DNA of 64,000 nucleotides from Polaribacter sp. L3A8 (GCF_009796785.1 NZ_CP047026.1:3206501-3270500); one strand, 5' to 3'; positions 8,396-17,767 are shown, numbered from the stretch's first letter. Numbers and translations: made by a program. Notes: a model not told the origin generated them from the letters alone.

Positions 8396-10177
8396 ATGTC
8401 AGATCATCATCATAAAGAAACATTTGTAACAAAATATATTTTTACTCAAGATCATAAAATGATTTCTAAGCAGTTCCTAGTAACTGGTATGTTTATGGGA
8501 ATCATTGGTGTATTAATGTCTATGTTATTTCGTATACAAATAGCATGGCCAGAGCAATCGTTTTCTATTGTAGAAGCGTTTTTGGGACACCACCAAACGG
8601 ATGGAATCATGGATCCAGATATGTACTTAGCATTGGTAACAATACACGGTACAATTATGGTTTTCTTTGTATTAACAGCAGGTTTAAGTGGTACGTTTTC
8701 TAACCTATTAATACCATTGCAAATTGGAGCTAGAGATATGGCTTCTGGTTTCTTAAATATGGTTTCATACTGGTTATTCTTTTTATCGAGTGTAATTATG
8801 GTGATTTCTTTATTTGTTGAAGCAGGACCAGCATCTGCTGGATGGACAATTTACCCTCCATTAAGTGCATTACCACAAGCAATTCCAGGTTCTGGAATGG
8901 GTATGACTTTATGGCTAGTTTCTATTGCTATCTTTATTGCTTCTTCTTTAATTGGATCTTTAAACTATATTGTTACTGTATTCAATTTAAGAACAAAAGG
9001 AATGACAATGACAAGAATGCCTTTAACAATTTGGGCTTTCTTTATTACAGCAGTTATTGGTGTAGTTTCTTTCCCTGTTTTATTATCTGCAGCATTATTA
9101 TTAATTTTTGATAGAAGTTTTGGAACTTCATTTTACTTATCTGATATCTTTATATCTGGAGAAGTTTTACATTATCAAGGAGGATCACCGGTGTTATTTG
9201 AACACTTATTTTGGTTCTTAGGTCACCCAGAGGTATATATTGTAATTTTACCTGCAATGGGTATTGTATCAGAAATTTTAGCAATAAATTCTCGTAAACC
9301 TATTTTTGGTTACCGTGCAATGATTGGTTCTATTATAGCAATTGCATTTTTATCTACAATTGTTTGGGGACACCATATGTTTATTTCAGGAATGAATCCT
9401 TTCTTAGGTTCTGTATTTACATTTACAACATTATTAATTGCAATACCATCTGCAGTAAAATCTTTTAACTGGATTACTACTTTGTGGAAAGGGAACTTAC
9501 AGTTAAACCCAGCAATGTTATTTTCTATTGGATTAGTTTCTACCTTTATTACAGGTGGTTTAACTGGTATTGTTTTAGGAGATTCTGCCTTAGATATTAA
9601 TATTCATGATACGTATTTTGTTATTGCGCATTTCCACTTAGTAATGGGTGTTTCTGCTATATTTGGTATGTTTGCTGGTGTGTATCACTGGTTTCCTAAA
9701 ATGTATGGTAGAATGATGAATAAAACATTAGGTTACTGGCACTTCTGGTTAAGTATTATTTGTGCTTATGGAGTATTCTGGCCAATGCACTTTATCGGTT
9801 TAGCTGGTTTACCAAGAAGATATTATACAAATACTAACTTTCCAATGTTTGATGATTTATCTGATATAAACATTGTAATTACATTATTTGCTTTAGTTGG
9901 TGGTTTTGCTCAAATATTCTTTATTGCAAACTTCTTTATATCTATTTACAGAGGTAAAGTAGCAACTCAAAATCCTTGGAATGCTAATACATTAGAATGG
10001 ACTACTCCAGTTGAACATGTACATGGTAACTGGCCAGGTAAATTACCTGAGGTTCATAGATGGGCATATGATTACAGTAAAAGAGTAGATGCTCAAGATG
10101 ATGATTCTGATTACTTACACGGACAAGATTTTGTTTTACAAACAACACCTTTATTAGACGGAGAAGAGGAATCTTAG
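8396..10177 (+). CDS. coxA: Cytochrome c oxidase subunit I (haem a, a3-CuB)
   Basis: A 593-aa catalytic subunit that reduces O2 to water and pumps protons, with about twelve transmembrane helices. Ligands can be read directly: His84 (haem a), His277 with Glu279 and Tyr281 in GHPEVY, His326 and His327 (CuB) in WGHHMF, and His412/His414 in the AHFHLVMG block (haem a3 and haem a). The Glu in GHPEV fits an A1-type enzyme. The N-terminus starts with a short His-rich run (MSDHHHKE). It is the last gene of the act-cox operon, followed by a strong terminator at 10222. Subunit III is not encoded in this window. Confidence 0.97.
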   Translation: MSDHHHKETFVTKYIFTQDHKMISKQFLVTGMFMGIIGVLMSMLFRIQIAWPEQSFSIVEAFLGHHQTDGIMDPDMYLALVTIHGTIMVFFVLTAGLSGTFSNLLIPLQIGARDMASGFLNMVSYWLFFLSSVIMVISLFVEAGPASAGWTIYPPLSALPQAIPGSGMGMTLWLVSIAIFIASSLIGSLNYIVTVFNLRTKGMTMTRMPLTIWAFFITAVIGVVSFPVLLSAALLLIFDRSFGTSFYLSDIFISGEVLHYQGGSPVLFEHLFWFLGHPEVYIVILPAMGIVSEILAINSRKPIFGYRAMIGSIIAIAFLSTIVWGHHMFISGMNPFLGSVFTFTTLLIAIPSAVKSFNWITTLWKGNLQLNPAMLFSIGLVSTFITGGLTGIVLGDSALDINIHDTYFVIAHFHLVMGVSAIFGMFAGVYHWFPKMYGRMMNKTLGYWHFWLSIICAYGVFWPMHFIGLAGLPRRYYTNTNFPMFDDLSDINIVITLFALVGGFAQIFFIANFFISIYRGKVATQNPWNANTLEWTTPVEHVHGNWPGKLPEVHRWAYDYSKRVDAQDDDSDYLHGQDFVLQTTPLLDGEEES

Positions 10178-10507
10178 ACAAAGAATACAACATGAATCAT
10201 TTATAACAATGATTTAAACATAAAAAAACCAGTGAATTTAATTCACTGGTTTTTATTTTTTATAATAGGTTTGATTAGTATATATAGCTTATTATTAACC
10301 ATTATTATTTTTGATTAAGAACTATATCTTTTGCTTTGCTTATTGTTGTCTGTTTGCTGTATTATAAAGGATGATTTTTAAATACTTAATATTATAAAGG
10401 TACTTTTCCTTGAGTTATATACTCTGGCTTAAATCGGTCTTATTTGTTTATTTAAATGCAGTTTCATCGTCTTTAAAGACTATTGCATTAAAGTTAAAGA
10501 TGATGAC
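10178..10507. other. Intergenic region between coxA and the LysE gene
   Basis: A 330-bp gap between convergently transcribed genes. It holds the coxA terminator at 10222-10260. The remaining sequence to 10507 is AT-rich with no convincing ORF, RNA gene or repeat. Confidence 0.6.
10222..10260 (+). terminator. Rho-independent terminator after coxA
   Basis: The stem ccagtgaat / attcactgg closes over the loop tta. It is flanked by an A-run on the left and a T-rich tract on the right, so it could work in both directions. It closes the act-cox operon 45 bp after the coxA stop. Confidence 0.92.
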
Positions 10508-11173
10508 TTAGTTTATAAGTTCATTTATTTTATCATTAGGAATAAAACCTTTTAGAATTAGAAAAATTCCACAAACAAAAAGTATAATTCCCATTATTCT
10601 TTTCATTCTATAGATAACCAAAGGAGTCATTTTGTTTTTTAGCTGTTTGGCTAAAAGTATCTTGCCTAAATCTGTTACTGCATAACCAAGAATTACCGTT
10701 GCAAAGTACCAAAAAATACTATTAGGATTCATATCTAAAGTAGGACCAATAACTAAAACGGTTCCTAACCAAAATGCCAAAACACCAATATTGATAAAGT
10801 TTAAAAAGTACCCTTTAAAAAACAATTTTATATAATTACTCTTAACAGGAACTTCAATAGTTTTAGTATGTTCTAAGGCTTCTTTTTTGTTTTGTTTATC
10901 AAAGTATGTAATCAATCCGTAGACGATTAAGACCAAACCACCAACAAAATAAAGTCTAGGATCATCTTTTATTTTCTCTAATAAAGACCTACTTCCGTAA
11001 TAAGCTATTAATATAAAAGTAATATCACCTAAGACAACTCCAATATCAAATGAAATAGCAGCTCTAGCACCTTTTAAAATACTAATTTGAATTAGCATAA
11101 AGAATACAGGTCCTATCATAAAAGCCATAAAAAAACCTATTAAGAATGCATTTTTAAAGTCGTAAATATCCAT
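10508..11173 (-). CDS. LysE family amino-acid exporter / translocator
   Basis: A 221-aa inner-membrane protein with about six hydrophobic segments. The N-terminus (AFLIGFFMAFMIGPVFFMLIQISILKG region) resembles the LysE/RhtB fold, where a GP-containing first helix is typical. Family members export amino acids or small related molecules, but the substrate cannot be predicted here. Length is normal. It is the last gene of a minus-strand cluster, separated from the upstream reductase by 95 bp that contain a terminator, so it probably has its own promoter. Confidence 0.8.
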   Translation of the reverse strand: MDIYDFKNAFLIGFFMAFMIGPVFFMLIQISILKGARAAISFDIGVVLGDITFILIAYYGSRSLLEKIKDDPRLYFVGGLVLIVYGLITYFDKQNKKEALEHTKTIEVPVKSNYIKLFFKGYFLNFINIGVLAFWLGTVLVIGPTLDMNPNSIFWYFATVILGYAVTDLGKILLAKQLKNKMTPLVIYRMKRIMGIILFVCGIFLILKGFIPNDKINELIN

Positions 11174-11204
11174 TGTATAAAATTAAGATTTTTATTTGAG
11201 GGAT

Positions 11205-11236
11205 AAAAAAAAGGATGGAGAAACCATCCTTTTTAA
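11205..11236 (-). terminator. Terminator after the PaaE-like reductase gene
   Basis: The inverted repeat aaaaaggatgg / ccatccttttt with loop agaaa lies downstream of the minus-strand reductase gene. Read on the minus strand it ends in a T-run, so it should stop transcription from 11269-12315 before the LysE gene. Confidence 0.85.
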
Positions 11237-11268
11237 ATAAAATATATAATATTGTTTAGATTTAATAC

Positions 11269-12315
11269 TTAAACATCATCAAAATCTATCTTTATTTTGG
11301 AAGTTGTAGGATATGCTTGGCAAGCTAAAACCAATCCTTCTTCAATTTCACTATCCGTTAAAATTGAGTTCTTAACCATTATGGCTTTTCCTTCTGTAAC
11401 TTTACACATACAAGAACTACAAACGCCACCTTGGCAAGAATAAGGTGCATCTAAATTGTTACGTAAACTAGCAGATAAAATATTATCAGTCTGTTTCATT
11501 ATAAATGTAGTTTCCTCGTCATCTAATAAAACAATTACTTCAGAATCCCCTTCTTTAATTTCAGATACTGCTTCCTTATCAATAGAAACCGTAAACAATT
11601 CTAAATGAATATTTTCTTTTGCAAAACCACGCTCTAAAAGCGTTGCCGAAACTTCATTTATCATAGACTCTGGTCCGCATAAATAAGCCGAATCAAATGT
11701 GGTGCCCTTGTAACTGTTATTTATGTAAAAATTAGTGTGTGCTTTGTCTATTCTACCAAATAAAGAACCTTCTTGTTGTTCTCTACTACAAATGTAGTGT
11801 AGGTTAAAACGATCGGAATTTGCTTCCTTTAAAGCATCTAATTCGCTTTTAAAGATTGTATCTTCTGCGGTCTTGTTTCCGTAGATTAAAGTAAAAGTAG
11901 ACGAAGTTTCGTTCTCTAATACATCTTTTATCATAGAAAGAATTGGTGTAATACCAGAACCAGCTGCAAAAGCAATGTAATTTTTATTAGCTTTAGGTTC
12001 TAAAATAAACTTCCCTTCTGGTTCAGAAATCTCTATGAAATTCCCTTCTTTTAATTCAGTGTTAGCATATGTAGAAAAAGTACCATTCTCAACTGCTTTT
12101 ACAGCTACTTTTAAATAACTATCACTTGGCGATGAACAGATAGAATACGCTCTTCTAACTTCTTTACCGTTAATTGTTTTTTTAAGTGTTAAGTATTGCC
12201 CAGAATGAAAAGCAAATTTTGCCTTTAAATTACCGGGTATTTTAAACACAAGAGAAACCGCATCTGCGGTTTCTCTTATCACTTCTTGTATGTTTACTTT
12301 GTGAAATGTTGACAT
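11269..12315 (-). CDS. Flavin/[2Fe-2S] oxidoreductase, PaaE-like ferredoxin-NADP(H) reductase
   Basis: A 348-aa cytoplasmic electron-transfer protein with a reductase module followed by a plant-type ferredoxin domain. The FAD-binding signature is RRAYSICSS (residues 54-62) and the NAD(P)-binding motif is GSGITPILSM (119-128). The [2Fe-2S] ligands C294, C299, C302 and C332 follow the Cx4Cx2Cx29C spacing. This architecture is shared by PaaE, the reductase of phenylacetyl-CoA epoxidase. No other paa genes are nearby, so it may serve another oxygenase or desaturase, and I give no gene symbol. It lies 14 bp downstream of asd on the minus strand, suggesting co-transcription. Confidence 0.87.
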   Translation of the reverse strand: MSTFHKVNIQEVIRETADAVSLVFKIPGNLKAKFAFHSGQYLTLKKTINGKEVRRAYSICSSPSDSYLKVAVKAVENGTFSTYANTELKEGNFIEISEPEGKFILEPKANKNYIAFAAGSGITPILSMIKDVLENETSSTFTLIYGNKTAEDTIFKSELDALKEANSDRFNLHYICSREQQEGSLFGRIDKAHTNFYINNSYKGTTFDSAYLCGPESMINEVSATLLERGFAKENIHLELFTVSIDKEAVSEIKEGDSEVIVLLDDEETTFIMKQTDNILSASLRNNLDAPYSCQGGVCSSCMCKVTEGKAIMVKNSILTDSEIEEGLVLACQAYPTTSKIKIDFDDV

Positions 12316-12329
12316 TAAAAATGTATATT

Positions 12330-13319
12330 TTACACCAAATTATTTTCTATTAAATATTCGGCAATTTGTATTGTGTTAGTTGCTGCTCCTTTTCTAAGGT
12401 TATCTGCAACAATCCACAAATTTAAGGTATTTTCTTGAGATTCATCCCTTCTAATTCGTCCAACAAATACTTCATCTTTATCATGTGCATTTATTGCCAT
12501 CGGATAAACGTTGTTAGCCAAATCATCTTCTACAATAACACCAGGAGTTTCACTTAATATTTTTCTAACTTCTGCCAAGTCAAATGCATTTTCAAACTGT
12601 ACATTTACAGCTTCAGAATGTCCACCAGCGGTAGGTATTCTAACAGCAGTTGCCGTTACAGAAAAAGAATCATCACGTAAAATCTTTTTTGGTTCTTTAA
12701 CTAATTTCATTTCTTCTTTTGTGTATCCATTTTCTAAGAAAACATCACAATGAGGAATTGCATTTCTACCAATTTTATGCGGATATGCCATTTCTCCATC
12801 AATACCAGCCTCTTCATTATCTAGTTGCTGTACCGCTTTAACACCAGAACCAGAAACAGATTGATACGTAGAAATAACTACACGTTTCATTTTATATTTT
12901 AAATGTAAAGGAGACAATACTGCAACTAACTGTATTGTAGAACAATTTGGGTTCGCAATAATTTTATCATCCTTAGTTAAAACATCTCCATTAATTTCTG
13001 GTACCACTAATTTCTTAGTTGGGTCCATTCTCCAAGCAGAAGAATTATCAATAACTGTTGTACCAACTTCAGCAAATTTAGGTGCCCATTCTACAGAAGT
13101 ATCTCCACCGGCAGAAAATAAAGCAACATCTGGCTTCATTTTTACGGCATCTGCTAAGGTTACTATGGTATATTCTTTTCCTTTATAGGTTAATTTTTTT
13201 CCAGCAGATCTTTCAGATGCTACAGGAATCAATTCCGTTATTGGTAAATTACGTTCTTCTAAAACTTTCAACATTACTGTGCCCACCATTCCAGTTGCAC
13301 CAACTACAGCTATTTTCAT
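12330..13319 (-). CDS. asd: Aspartate-semialdehyde dehydrogenase
   Basis: A 329-aa enzyme that converts aspartyl phosphate to aspartate semialdehyde with NADPH, feeding lysine/diaminopimelate, threonine and methionine synthesis. The N-terminal Rossmann motif GATGMVG (residues 7-13) binds NADP, and the catalytic Cys126 sits in NPNCSTIQL. The region SVSGSGVKAV and the later HSEAVNVQFE segment also match the family. Length is standard. It is the first gene of the minus-strand pair with the PaaE-like reductase. The sequence upstream of the start (13350-13357) reads GATATTTG on the minus strand, a near match to a -7 element. Confidence 0.96.
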   Translation of the reverse strand: MKIAVVGATGMVGTVMLKVLEERNLPITELIPVASERSAGKKLTYKGKEYTIVTLADAVKMKPDVALFSAGGDTSVEWAPKFAEVGTTVIDNSSAWRMDPTKKLVVPEINGDVLTKDDKIIANPNCSTIQLVAVLSPLHLKYKMKRVVISTYQSVSGSGVKAVQQLDNEEAGIDGEMAYPHKIGRNAIPHCDVFLENGYTKEEMKLVKEPKKILRDDSFSVTATAVRIPTAGGHSEAVNVQFENAFDLAEVRKILSETPGVIVEDDLANNVYPMAINAHDKDEVFVGRIRRDESQENTLNLWIVADNLRKGAATNTIQIAEYLIENNLV

Positions 13320-13457
13320 CGCCTAAAAATTTAATTATAAATTGAGTTGCAAATATCTTAAAAATAATAATCATACAAATCACTTAAATCGTTCTAAATC
13401 AACTAAAGTTTAAAATTGATTCACAAAAATTTCTAATGTTTAAATTTAAACTTTATT

Positions 13458-13590
13458 GTCATTGCGAGGTACGAAGCAATCTTATTTTATTCTTTAGAAG
13501 CTATTTCCAGCTTTCCGCACTCGCTTTTTTTGTCTAAAAAGCCAAAAAAGAGCTCAAACAAATGCTTCAATCTGGGCTAAACCCGTTTGC
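13458..13590. repeat. Dispersed intergenic repeat-like segment (tcattgcgaggtacgaagca type)
   Basis: It opens with ATTGCgaggtacgaaGCAAT, a palindromic motif, and continues with a GC-richer passage containing paired runs around gctttttttgtctaaaaagc. I recall similar segments between genes of many Flavobacteriaceae, so I call it a dispersed repeat; no second copy is present in this window, so the dispersal is from memory and not shown here. Confidence 0.5.
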
Positions 13591-13662
13591 TAACTTATTT
13601 TAGTATGCTGTAAAAGCTAGTAAATCCCTGATAAAAGTCATAATATCTGTTTCTAAAATTTG

Positions 13663-13670
13663 TAACTTTG
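13663..13670 (+). promoter_or_regulatory. Promoter -7 element for trhO
   Basis: TAACTTTG matches the Bacteroidota -7 consensus TAnnTTTG exactly and lies 57 bp before the trhO start. The -33 region is weak. Confidence 0.6.
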
Positions 13671-13726
13671 CAATTATAGAAACTGAAACAAATTCAGTTT
13701 AAAACGTTAAACCTAATTAGTATAGC

Positions 13727-14758
13727 ATGCAACTGTACAATAAGTTAAGCGCCATAGAACGCGCTGCATTAATAGACGAAGCTGGCAAAGACCGCTTAAC
13801 AATTTCCTTTTATCAATATTTTAAGATAGAAAACCCACAATTACTTAGAGACAAGTTATTTCTAGAATGGAATGCATTAGATGTACTTGGTAGAATTTAT
13901 GTTTCTTACGAAGGTATTAATGCGCAACTTTCTGTTCCATCAGAAAACTTTTATGCCTTAAAAGATCAATTAGACAGTATTTCTTTTTTAAAGGATATCC
14001 GTTTAAATGTGGCAGTAGAGCACGATAATAAATCGTTTTTAAAGCTAAAAGTAAAAGTTAGAAACAAAATTGTTGCCGATGGTTTAAATGACGAAACTTT
14101 TGATGTTACCGCAAAAGGAGTTCATTTAAATGCACAAGAATTTAATGCAATGTTAGCAAATCCAGACACAGTTTGTGTAGATATGCGTAACCATTACGAA
14201 AGTGAAATTGGTCATTTCTTTGGCGCTGTAACACCAGATGTAGATACTTTTAGAGATTCTTTAGACATTATAGAAGAAGATTTAAAAGACAACAAAGAAG
14301 ACAAAAACTTATTGATGTATTGTACAGGCGGAATTCGTTGCGAAAAAGCATCTGCATATTACAAACACAAAGGTTTTAAAAACGTTTTTCAGTTAGAAGG
14401 CGGAATTATAGAATATACGCGTCAAGTAAAAGAAGAAGGAATAGAGAATAAATTTATCGGTAAAAACTTTGTGTTCGATCATAGAAGAGCAGAACGTATT
14501 ACAGATGATGTTGTTTCTAACTGTCACCAATGCGGTAAAGCGTGTGACGAACATACCAACTGCGCCAACGAAGCATGTCATTTATTGTTTATTCAGTGTG
14601 ATGAATGTTCAGAAGCTATGGAAAATACTTGTTCTACAGATTGCCAAGAAATAATTCAACTGACTTTCGAAGAACAAAAAGAGCTTAGAAAAGGGAAGGG
14701 AAATAGCAATAAAATCTTTAAAAAAGGAAGATCGGAAGTTTTAAAGTTTAAGAAGTAA
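13727..14758 (+). CDS. trhO: tRNA uridine-34 hydroxylase TrhO (rhodanese family, YceA-like)
   Basis: A 343-aa cytoplasmic protein that hydroxylates uridine 34 of certain tRNAs on the way to 5-(carboxy)methoxyuridine. An N-terminal UPF0176-type domain (about residues 20-115) precedes a rhodanese domain with catalytic Cys199 in MYCTGGIRCEKA. A C-terminal Cys-rich part (about residues 265-308, with CHQCGKAC, CDECSE and CSTDCQ) probably binds zinc. The last 30 residues are basic. Length is near that of family members with the Cys-rich extension. It stands alone, with its own promoter at 13663. Confidence 0.9.
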   Translation: MQLYNKLSAIERAALIDEAGKDRLTISFYQYFKIENPQLLRDKLFLEWNALDVLGRIYVSYEGINAQLSVPSENFYALKDQLDSISFLKDIRLNVAVEHDNKSFLKLKVKVRNKIVADGLNDETFDVTAKGVHLNAQEFNAMLANPDTVCVDMRNHYESEIGHFFGAVTPDVDTFRDSLDIIEEDLKDNKEDKNLLMYCTGGIRCEKASAYYKHKGFKNVFQLEGGIIEYTRQVKEEGIENKFIGKNFVFDHRRAERITDDVVSNCHQCGKACDEHTNCANEACHLLFIQCDECSEAMENTCSTDCQEIIQLTFEEQKELRKGKGNSNKIFKKGRSEVLKFKK

Positions 14759-14803
14759 GGTTAAAACGTACTTAAATAAGTTCTTTTTTAGCGTCTTTGT
14801 TTT

Positions 14804-15052
14804 ATGGAAACAGTAAATTATACAGATTTTCGTTCCAATTTAAAACATTGGTTCGATAAGGTTTTTAATGATGTAAGCGATATTGTCATTAAAAGAAAAG
14901 GAGGTAAAGATTTAGTTTTAATTTCTTTAGATGAATATAATTCTCTAAAAGAAACTACTTATTTACTTACTGGTAAAAATAGAGATGTTTTGTTAAATTC
15001 TCTAAAAGAACTAGAAGCTGGTAACGGAATTGAAAAAGAAATAATAGATTAA
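14804..15052 (+). CDS. yefM: Antitoxin of the YefM/Phd family
   Basis: An 82-aa antitoxin that should neutralise the YoeB toxin encoded immediately downstream and repress their shared promoter. The N-terminus METVNYTDFRSNLKHWFDKV is the typical Phd/YefM DNA-binding and dimerisation region, followed by the conserved VIKRKGGKDLVLISLDEYNSL block. Its stop codon (15050-15052) is followed directly by the toxin ATG, a tight coupling usual for such pairs. It lies 45 bp after trhO and may be partly read through from it. Confidence 0.92.
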   Translation: METVNYTDFRSNLKHWFDKVFNDVSDIVIKRKGGKDLVLISLDEYNSLKETTYLLTGKNRDVLLNSLKELEAGNGIEKEIID

Positions 15053-15313
15053 ATGAAGTTAATTTGGTCTACATCTTCTTGGAACGATTATATCTATTGG
15101 CAAAAAGTAGATAAAAAAATTGTTAAAAGAATTAATGAACTGATAAAAAATTGCATTCGAGCACCTTTAGAAGGAATTGGAAAACCAGAAGCTTTAAAAG
15201 GAGATTTACAGGGATATTGGTCTAGAAGAATAACATCAGAACATAGATTAGTTTATAAATATGAGAATGAGCAATTGTTAATTGCCGCTTGCAGTTATCA
15301 TTATGGAAAGTAA
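15053..15313 (+). CDS. yoeB: Toxin of the YoeB/Txe family (ribosome-dependent mRNA endonuclease)
   Basis: An 86-aa RelE-superfamily toxin that cleaves mRNA in the ribosomal A site. Active-site residues known from E. coli YoeB are present at the same numbers: Glu46, Arg65, His83 and Tyr84 (motifs GKPEALKG, SEHRLVYKY and CSYHYGK). The toxin therefore looks intact. It follows its antitoxin with no gap, and a terminator lies 28 bp downstream. Such pairs are often mobile, but I see no flanking repeats or integrase. Confidence 0.94.
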   Translation: MKLIWSTSSWNDYIYWQKVDKKIVKRINELIKNCIRAPLEGIGKPEALKGDLQGYWSRRITSEHRLVYKYENEQLLIAACSYHYGK

Positions 15314-15688
15314 GTTTTTAATAAACGTATTTAAATAGTATAAGACCTCATTTTTGAGGTCTTTTTTTGTCTAAAAAAGAGCTTTTTAAACGAATTCTAA
15401 CTTAATCGATGCAAATACTAAACGGTTTAGAGTTTAAACAATTTTCAGACTACATTTGAAGTGTTATCAAAAATAAAAATAGTTATGAGAACTTTATATT
15501 AACCTATTTTTTCATTCTTCGAGAATGCGTATATTTACGAATTAGTGACGATTAGGCTGTGTTTGTGTATCAGTCTGATAATCAATTTATGAACCAAGAG
15601 GTTTTTAGGATTTATAGAGAGGTTTTTTAGTGGATTTGCTGCTAAAAATATGCTATAAAAAATATCAACTATAAAAATATATACTTAC
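15314..15688. other. Intergenic region between yoeB and ricT
   Basis: A 375-bp gap holding the terminator at 15342-15368 and an AT-rich leader upstream of ricT. A candidate -7 element (TATATTTA near 15530) is weak. No small ORF or RNA could be supported. Confidence 0.5.
15342..15368 (+). terminator. Terminator after the YefM-YoeB pair
   Basis: The stem aagacctca / tgaggtctt with a tttt loop is followed by a T-run. It lies 28 bp after the yoeB stop. Confidence 0.92.
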
Positions 15689-17227
15689 ATGGCATGTGGA
15701 AGTTGTGGTACAACAGAAAATGGAGTACCAAAAGGTTGCAAGAGTAATGGTAATTGTGGGTCTGGAACCTGCGGAAGTGGTAGTAATAAACTAGCCGTTT
15801 TTGATTGGTTGTCTAATATGACATTACCAAGTGGACAAGAAAGATTTAATATTTTTGAAGTCCGTTTTAAAAACGGAAGGAAACATTTTTATAAAAATCC
15901 AGAAAATTTACCCATTACAATGGGAGATATTGTTGCTGTAGAAGGATCTCCAGGACACGATATTGGTACAGTTTCTTTGGCAGGAGAATTGGTAAAAGTG
16001 CAAATGAAAAAGCACAAAATTACTGAAGATCATGAAGATGTAAAGAAAATTTACAGAATAGCAAGTCAGAGAGATATTGATATTTGGCAACAAGCAAGAG
16101 GTAAAGAAGAAGAAACGCAGCGAAAAGGAAGAGAGATTCTAGGACGCTTAGGTTTACAAATGAAATTATCTGATGTAGAATATCAAGGTGATGGAAACAA
16201 AGCTACTTTTTACTATACTGCAGAAACAAGAGTAGATTTTAGACAGTTAATTAGAGATTTGGCAAGTGCTTTTTCTATTCGTGTAGAAATGAAACAAGTT
16301 GGTGCAAGACAAGAAGCTGCAAGATTAGGTGGTATTGGTTCTTGTGGTAGAGAGTTGTGTTGTTCTACGTGGTTAACAGATTTTAGAAAAGTAACAACTT
16401 CTGCGGCTCGTTATCAACAATTATCTTTAAATCCTTTAAAGTTAGCCGGTCAATGTGGTAAATTAAAATGTTGTTTAAATTTTGAATTAGATACGTATTT
16501 AGATGCCTTAAAAACATTCCCTAAACAAGATTTAGTATTAAAAACAGAAAAAGGAGATGCTGTTTTTGTAAAGATGGATATTTTTAAAAATCATCTTTGG
16601 TATACATACAAAGAAGAACGTTTTAAATGGTTTAGACTTACTTTAGAACAAGTTTTAGAAATAGTTGATCTTAATAAGAATAACGAGAAATCTATTTCGT
16701 TAGAAGAATATGAAGCAGATGTAGAAATTCCTGTAAAAGTAGATTTCGAAGATGCTGTTGGGCAAGATAGTTTAACACGTTTCGATGTTCCAAAAACGAG
16801 TAATCGTAAGCGAAATAATAGAAATAAAAATAAGAAAAAACCGGTTGCAGTTGCTAATACTACTAATACACGTAATAAACCAACGGCAAAGGTAAACCCA
16901 AATCAAAAGGCAAAACCAACTCCTAACCAGAAGCCAAACCCAAATCAAAAAAGAAAGCCACAGGTAAAGAAGCAACCGAATACAAACCCAAATCAGAAAC
17001 CAAAGCCTAACAATAATCCTAACCAAAACCCAAATCAAAAGGTTAAGCAAGATGTTGTGCAGAAGCCTAAACCAAAACCAAAACCAAGGCCAAGACCAAG
17101 ACCAAAAGCTCAAGGAATAGAAAATAAACCAGAAGGAGAAGTTAAGAAGGTAAATAAACCAAGAAGAAATAATCGAAATAATAAAAACACCAACCCTAAG
17201 AATGATGACAATTCTGAAAAGAAATAA
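15689..17227 (+). CDS. ricT: PSP1 domain protein RicT (YaaT-like), Ric complex subunit
   Basis: A 512-aa protein. The PSP1/RicT core spans about residues 35-300 and carries the paired Cys motifs CGRELCCSTWL and CGKLKCCLNFE. In Bacillus, RicT with RicA and RicF carries [4Fe-4S] clusters and affects RNase Y-dependent RNA processing. An N-terminal extension has five Cys (3, 6, 17, 23, 28) set among Gly and Ser and could bind another metal centre. From about residue 375 the protein is a low-complexity basic tail with many Asn-Pro-Asn-Gln-Lys-Pro-like units, probably disordered and perhaps RNA-binding. The end overlaps gldH by 26 bp. The role in Bacteroidota is inferred. Confidence 0.88.
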   Translation: MACGSCGTTENGVPKGCKSNGNCGSGTCGSGSNKLAVFDWLSNMTLPSGQERFNIFEVRFKNGRKHFYKNPENLPITMGDIVAVEGSPGHDIGTVSLAGELVKVQMKKHKITEDHEDVKKIYRIASQRDIDIWQQARGKEEETQRKGREILGRLGLQMKLSDVEYQGDGNKATFYYTAETRVDFRQLIRDLASAFSIRVEMKQVGARQEAARLGGIGSCGRELCCSTWLTDFRKVTTSAARYQQLSLNPLKLAGQCGKLKCCLNFELDTYLDALKTFPKQDLVLKTEKGDAVFVKMDIFKNHLWYTYKEERFKWFRLTLEQVLEIVDLNKNNEKSISLEEYEADVEIPVKVDFEDAVGQDSLTRFDVPKTSNRKRNNRNKNKKKPVAVANTTNTRNKPTAKVNPNQKAKPTPNQKPNPNQKRKPQVKKQPNTNPNQKPKPNNNPNQNPNQKVKQDVVQKPKPKPKPRPRPRPKAQGIENKPEGEVKKVNKPRRNNRNNKNTNPKNDDNSEKK

Positions 17228-17696
17228 TTTTTCAATTGTTTTAGTAGCTCTTTTTTTGATGTTTTCTTGTGATGATACAACTGATTTTAATCAATATAAA
17301 TCAGTAGGTTCAGAAGGATGGAAAGCGAATGAAAAAGTAGTTTTTGAGTTTGATGTAAAAGATACCATTGCTCCAAAAAACCTATTTATCAATATTAGAA
17401 ATAATAGTGAATACGCCTTTAGCAATTTATACGTTATTACTGAACTTGTTTTTCCGAACGAAACCAAGGTGGTAGATACGCTGCAATATGAAATGGCAGA
17501 TAAAACAGGACGGTTTTTAGGAGAAGGGTTTACAGAGATTAAAGAAAATAAATTATTTTATAAAGAAAAAAAGGCGTTTCCTATTTCTGGAAAATACATT
17601 TTTAATGTGCGCCATGCAATGCGTAAAAATGGTGATGTAAATCCAATTGAGTTTTTAAAAGGAATTCTGGATGTTGGTTTTAGCATCGAAAATTAG
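17202..17696 (+). CDS. gldH: Gliding motility lipoprotein GldH
   Basis: A 164-aa lipoprotein required for gliding in Flavobacterium johnsoniae, where loss of GldH stops cell movement. The signal peptide ends in LMFSC (lipobox, Cys23). The mature protein has the family's order of motifs: YKSVGSEGWKANEKVVFEF, RNNSEYAFSNLYVI and the C-terminal NVRHAMRKNG block. Length is typical. The gene starts inside the end of ricT in another frame (ATG at 17202, or the next codon, ATG 17205), so translation is probably coupled. Penicillin-binding protein 1A follows 71 bp on. Confidence 0.93.
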   Translation: MMTILKRNNFSIVLVALFLMFSCDDTTDFNQYKSVGSEGWKANEKVVFEFDVKDTIAPKNLFINIRNNSEYAFSNLYVITELVFPNETKVVDTLQYEMADKTGRFLGEGFTEIKENKLFYKEKKAFPISGKYIFNVRHAMRKNGDVNPIEFLKGILDVGFSIEN

Positions 17697-17767
17697 ATAA
17701 GGTTCTCGTTTGCACGGGAAAGAGAAATTAATGAAATCTCAGCTATGTTGAGAAACAGTTTTTTATT

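Larger units (their letters stand above)
13320..13726. other. Intergenic region between asd and trhO
   Basis: A 407-bp gap between divergently transcribed genes. It holds a repeat-like segment at about 13458-13590 (annotated separately) and a promoter -7 element for trhO at 13663-13670. No ORF of note. Confidence 0.6.

Noticed and set aside
14804..15313. Toxin-antitoxin pair as part of a genomic island
   Set aside because: No integrase, attachment repeats or composition change is visible around it.
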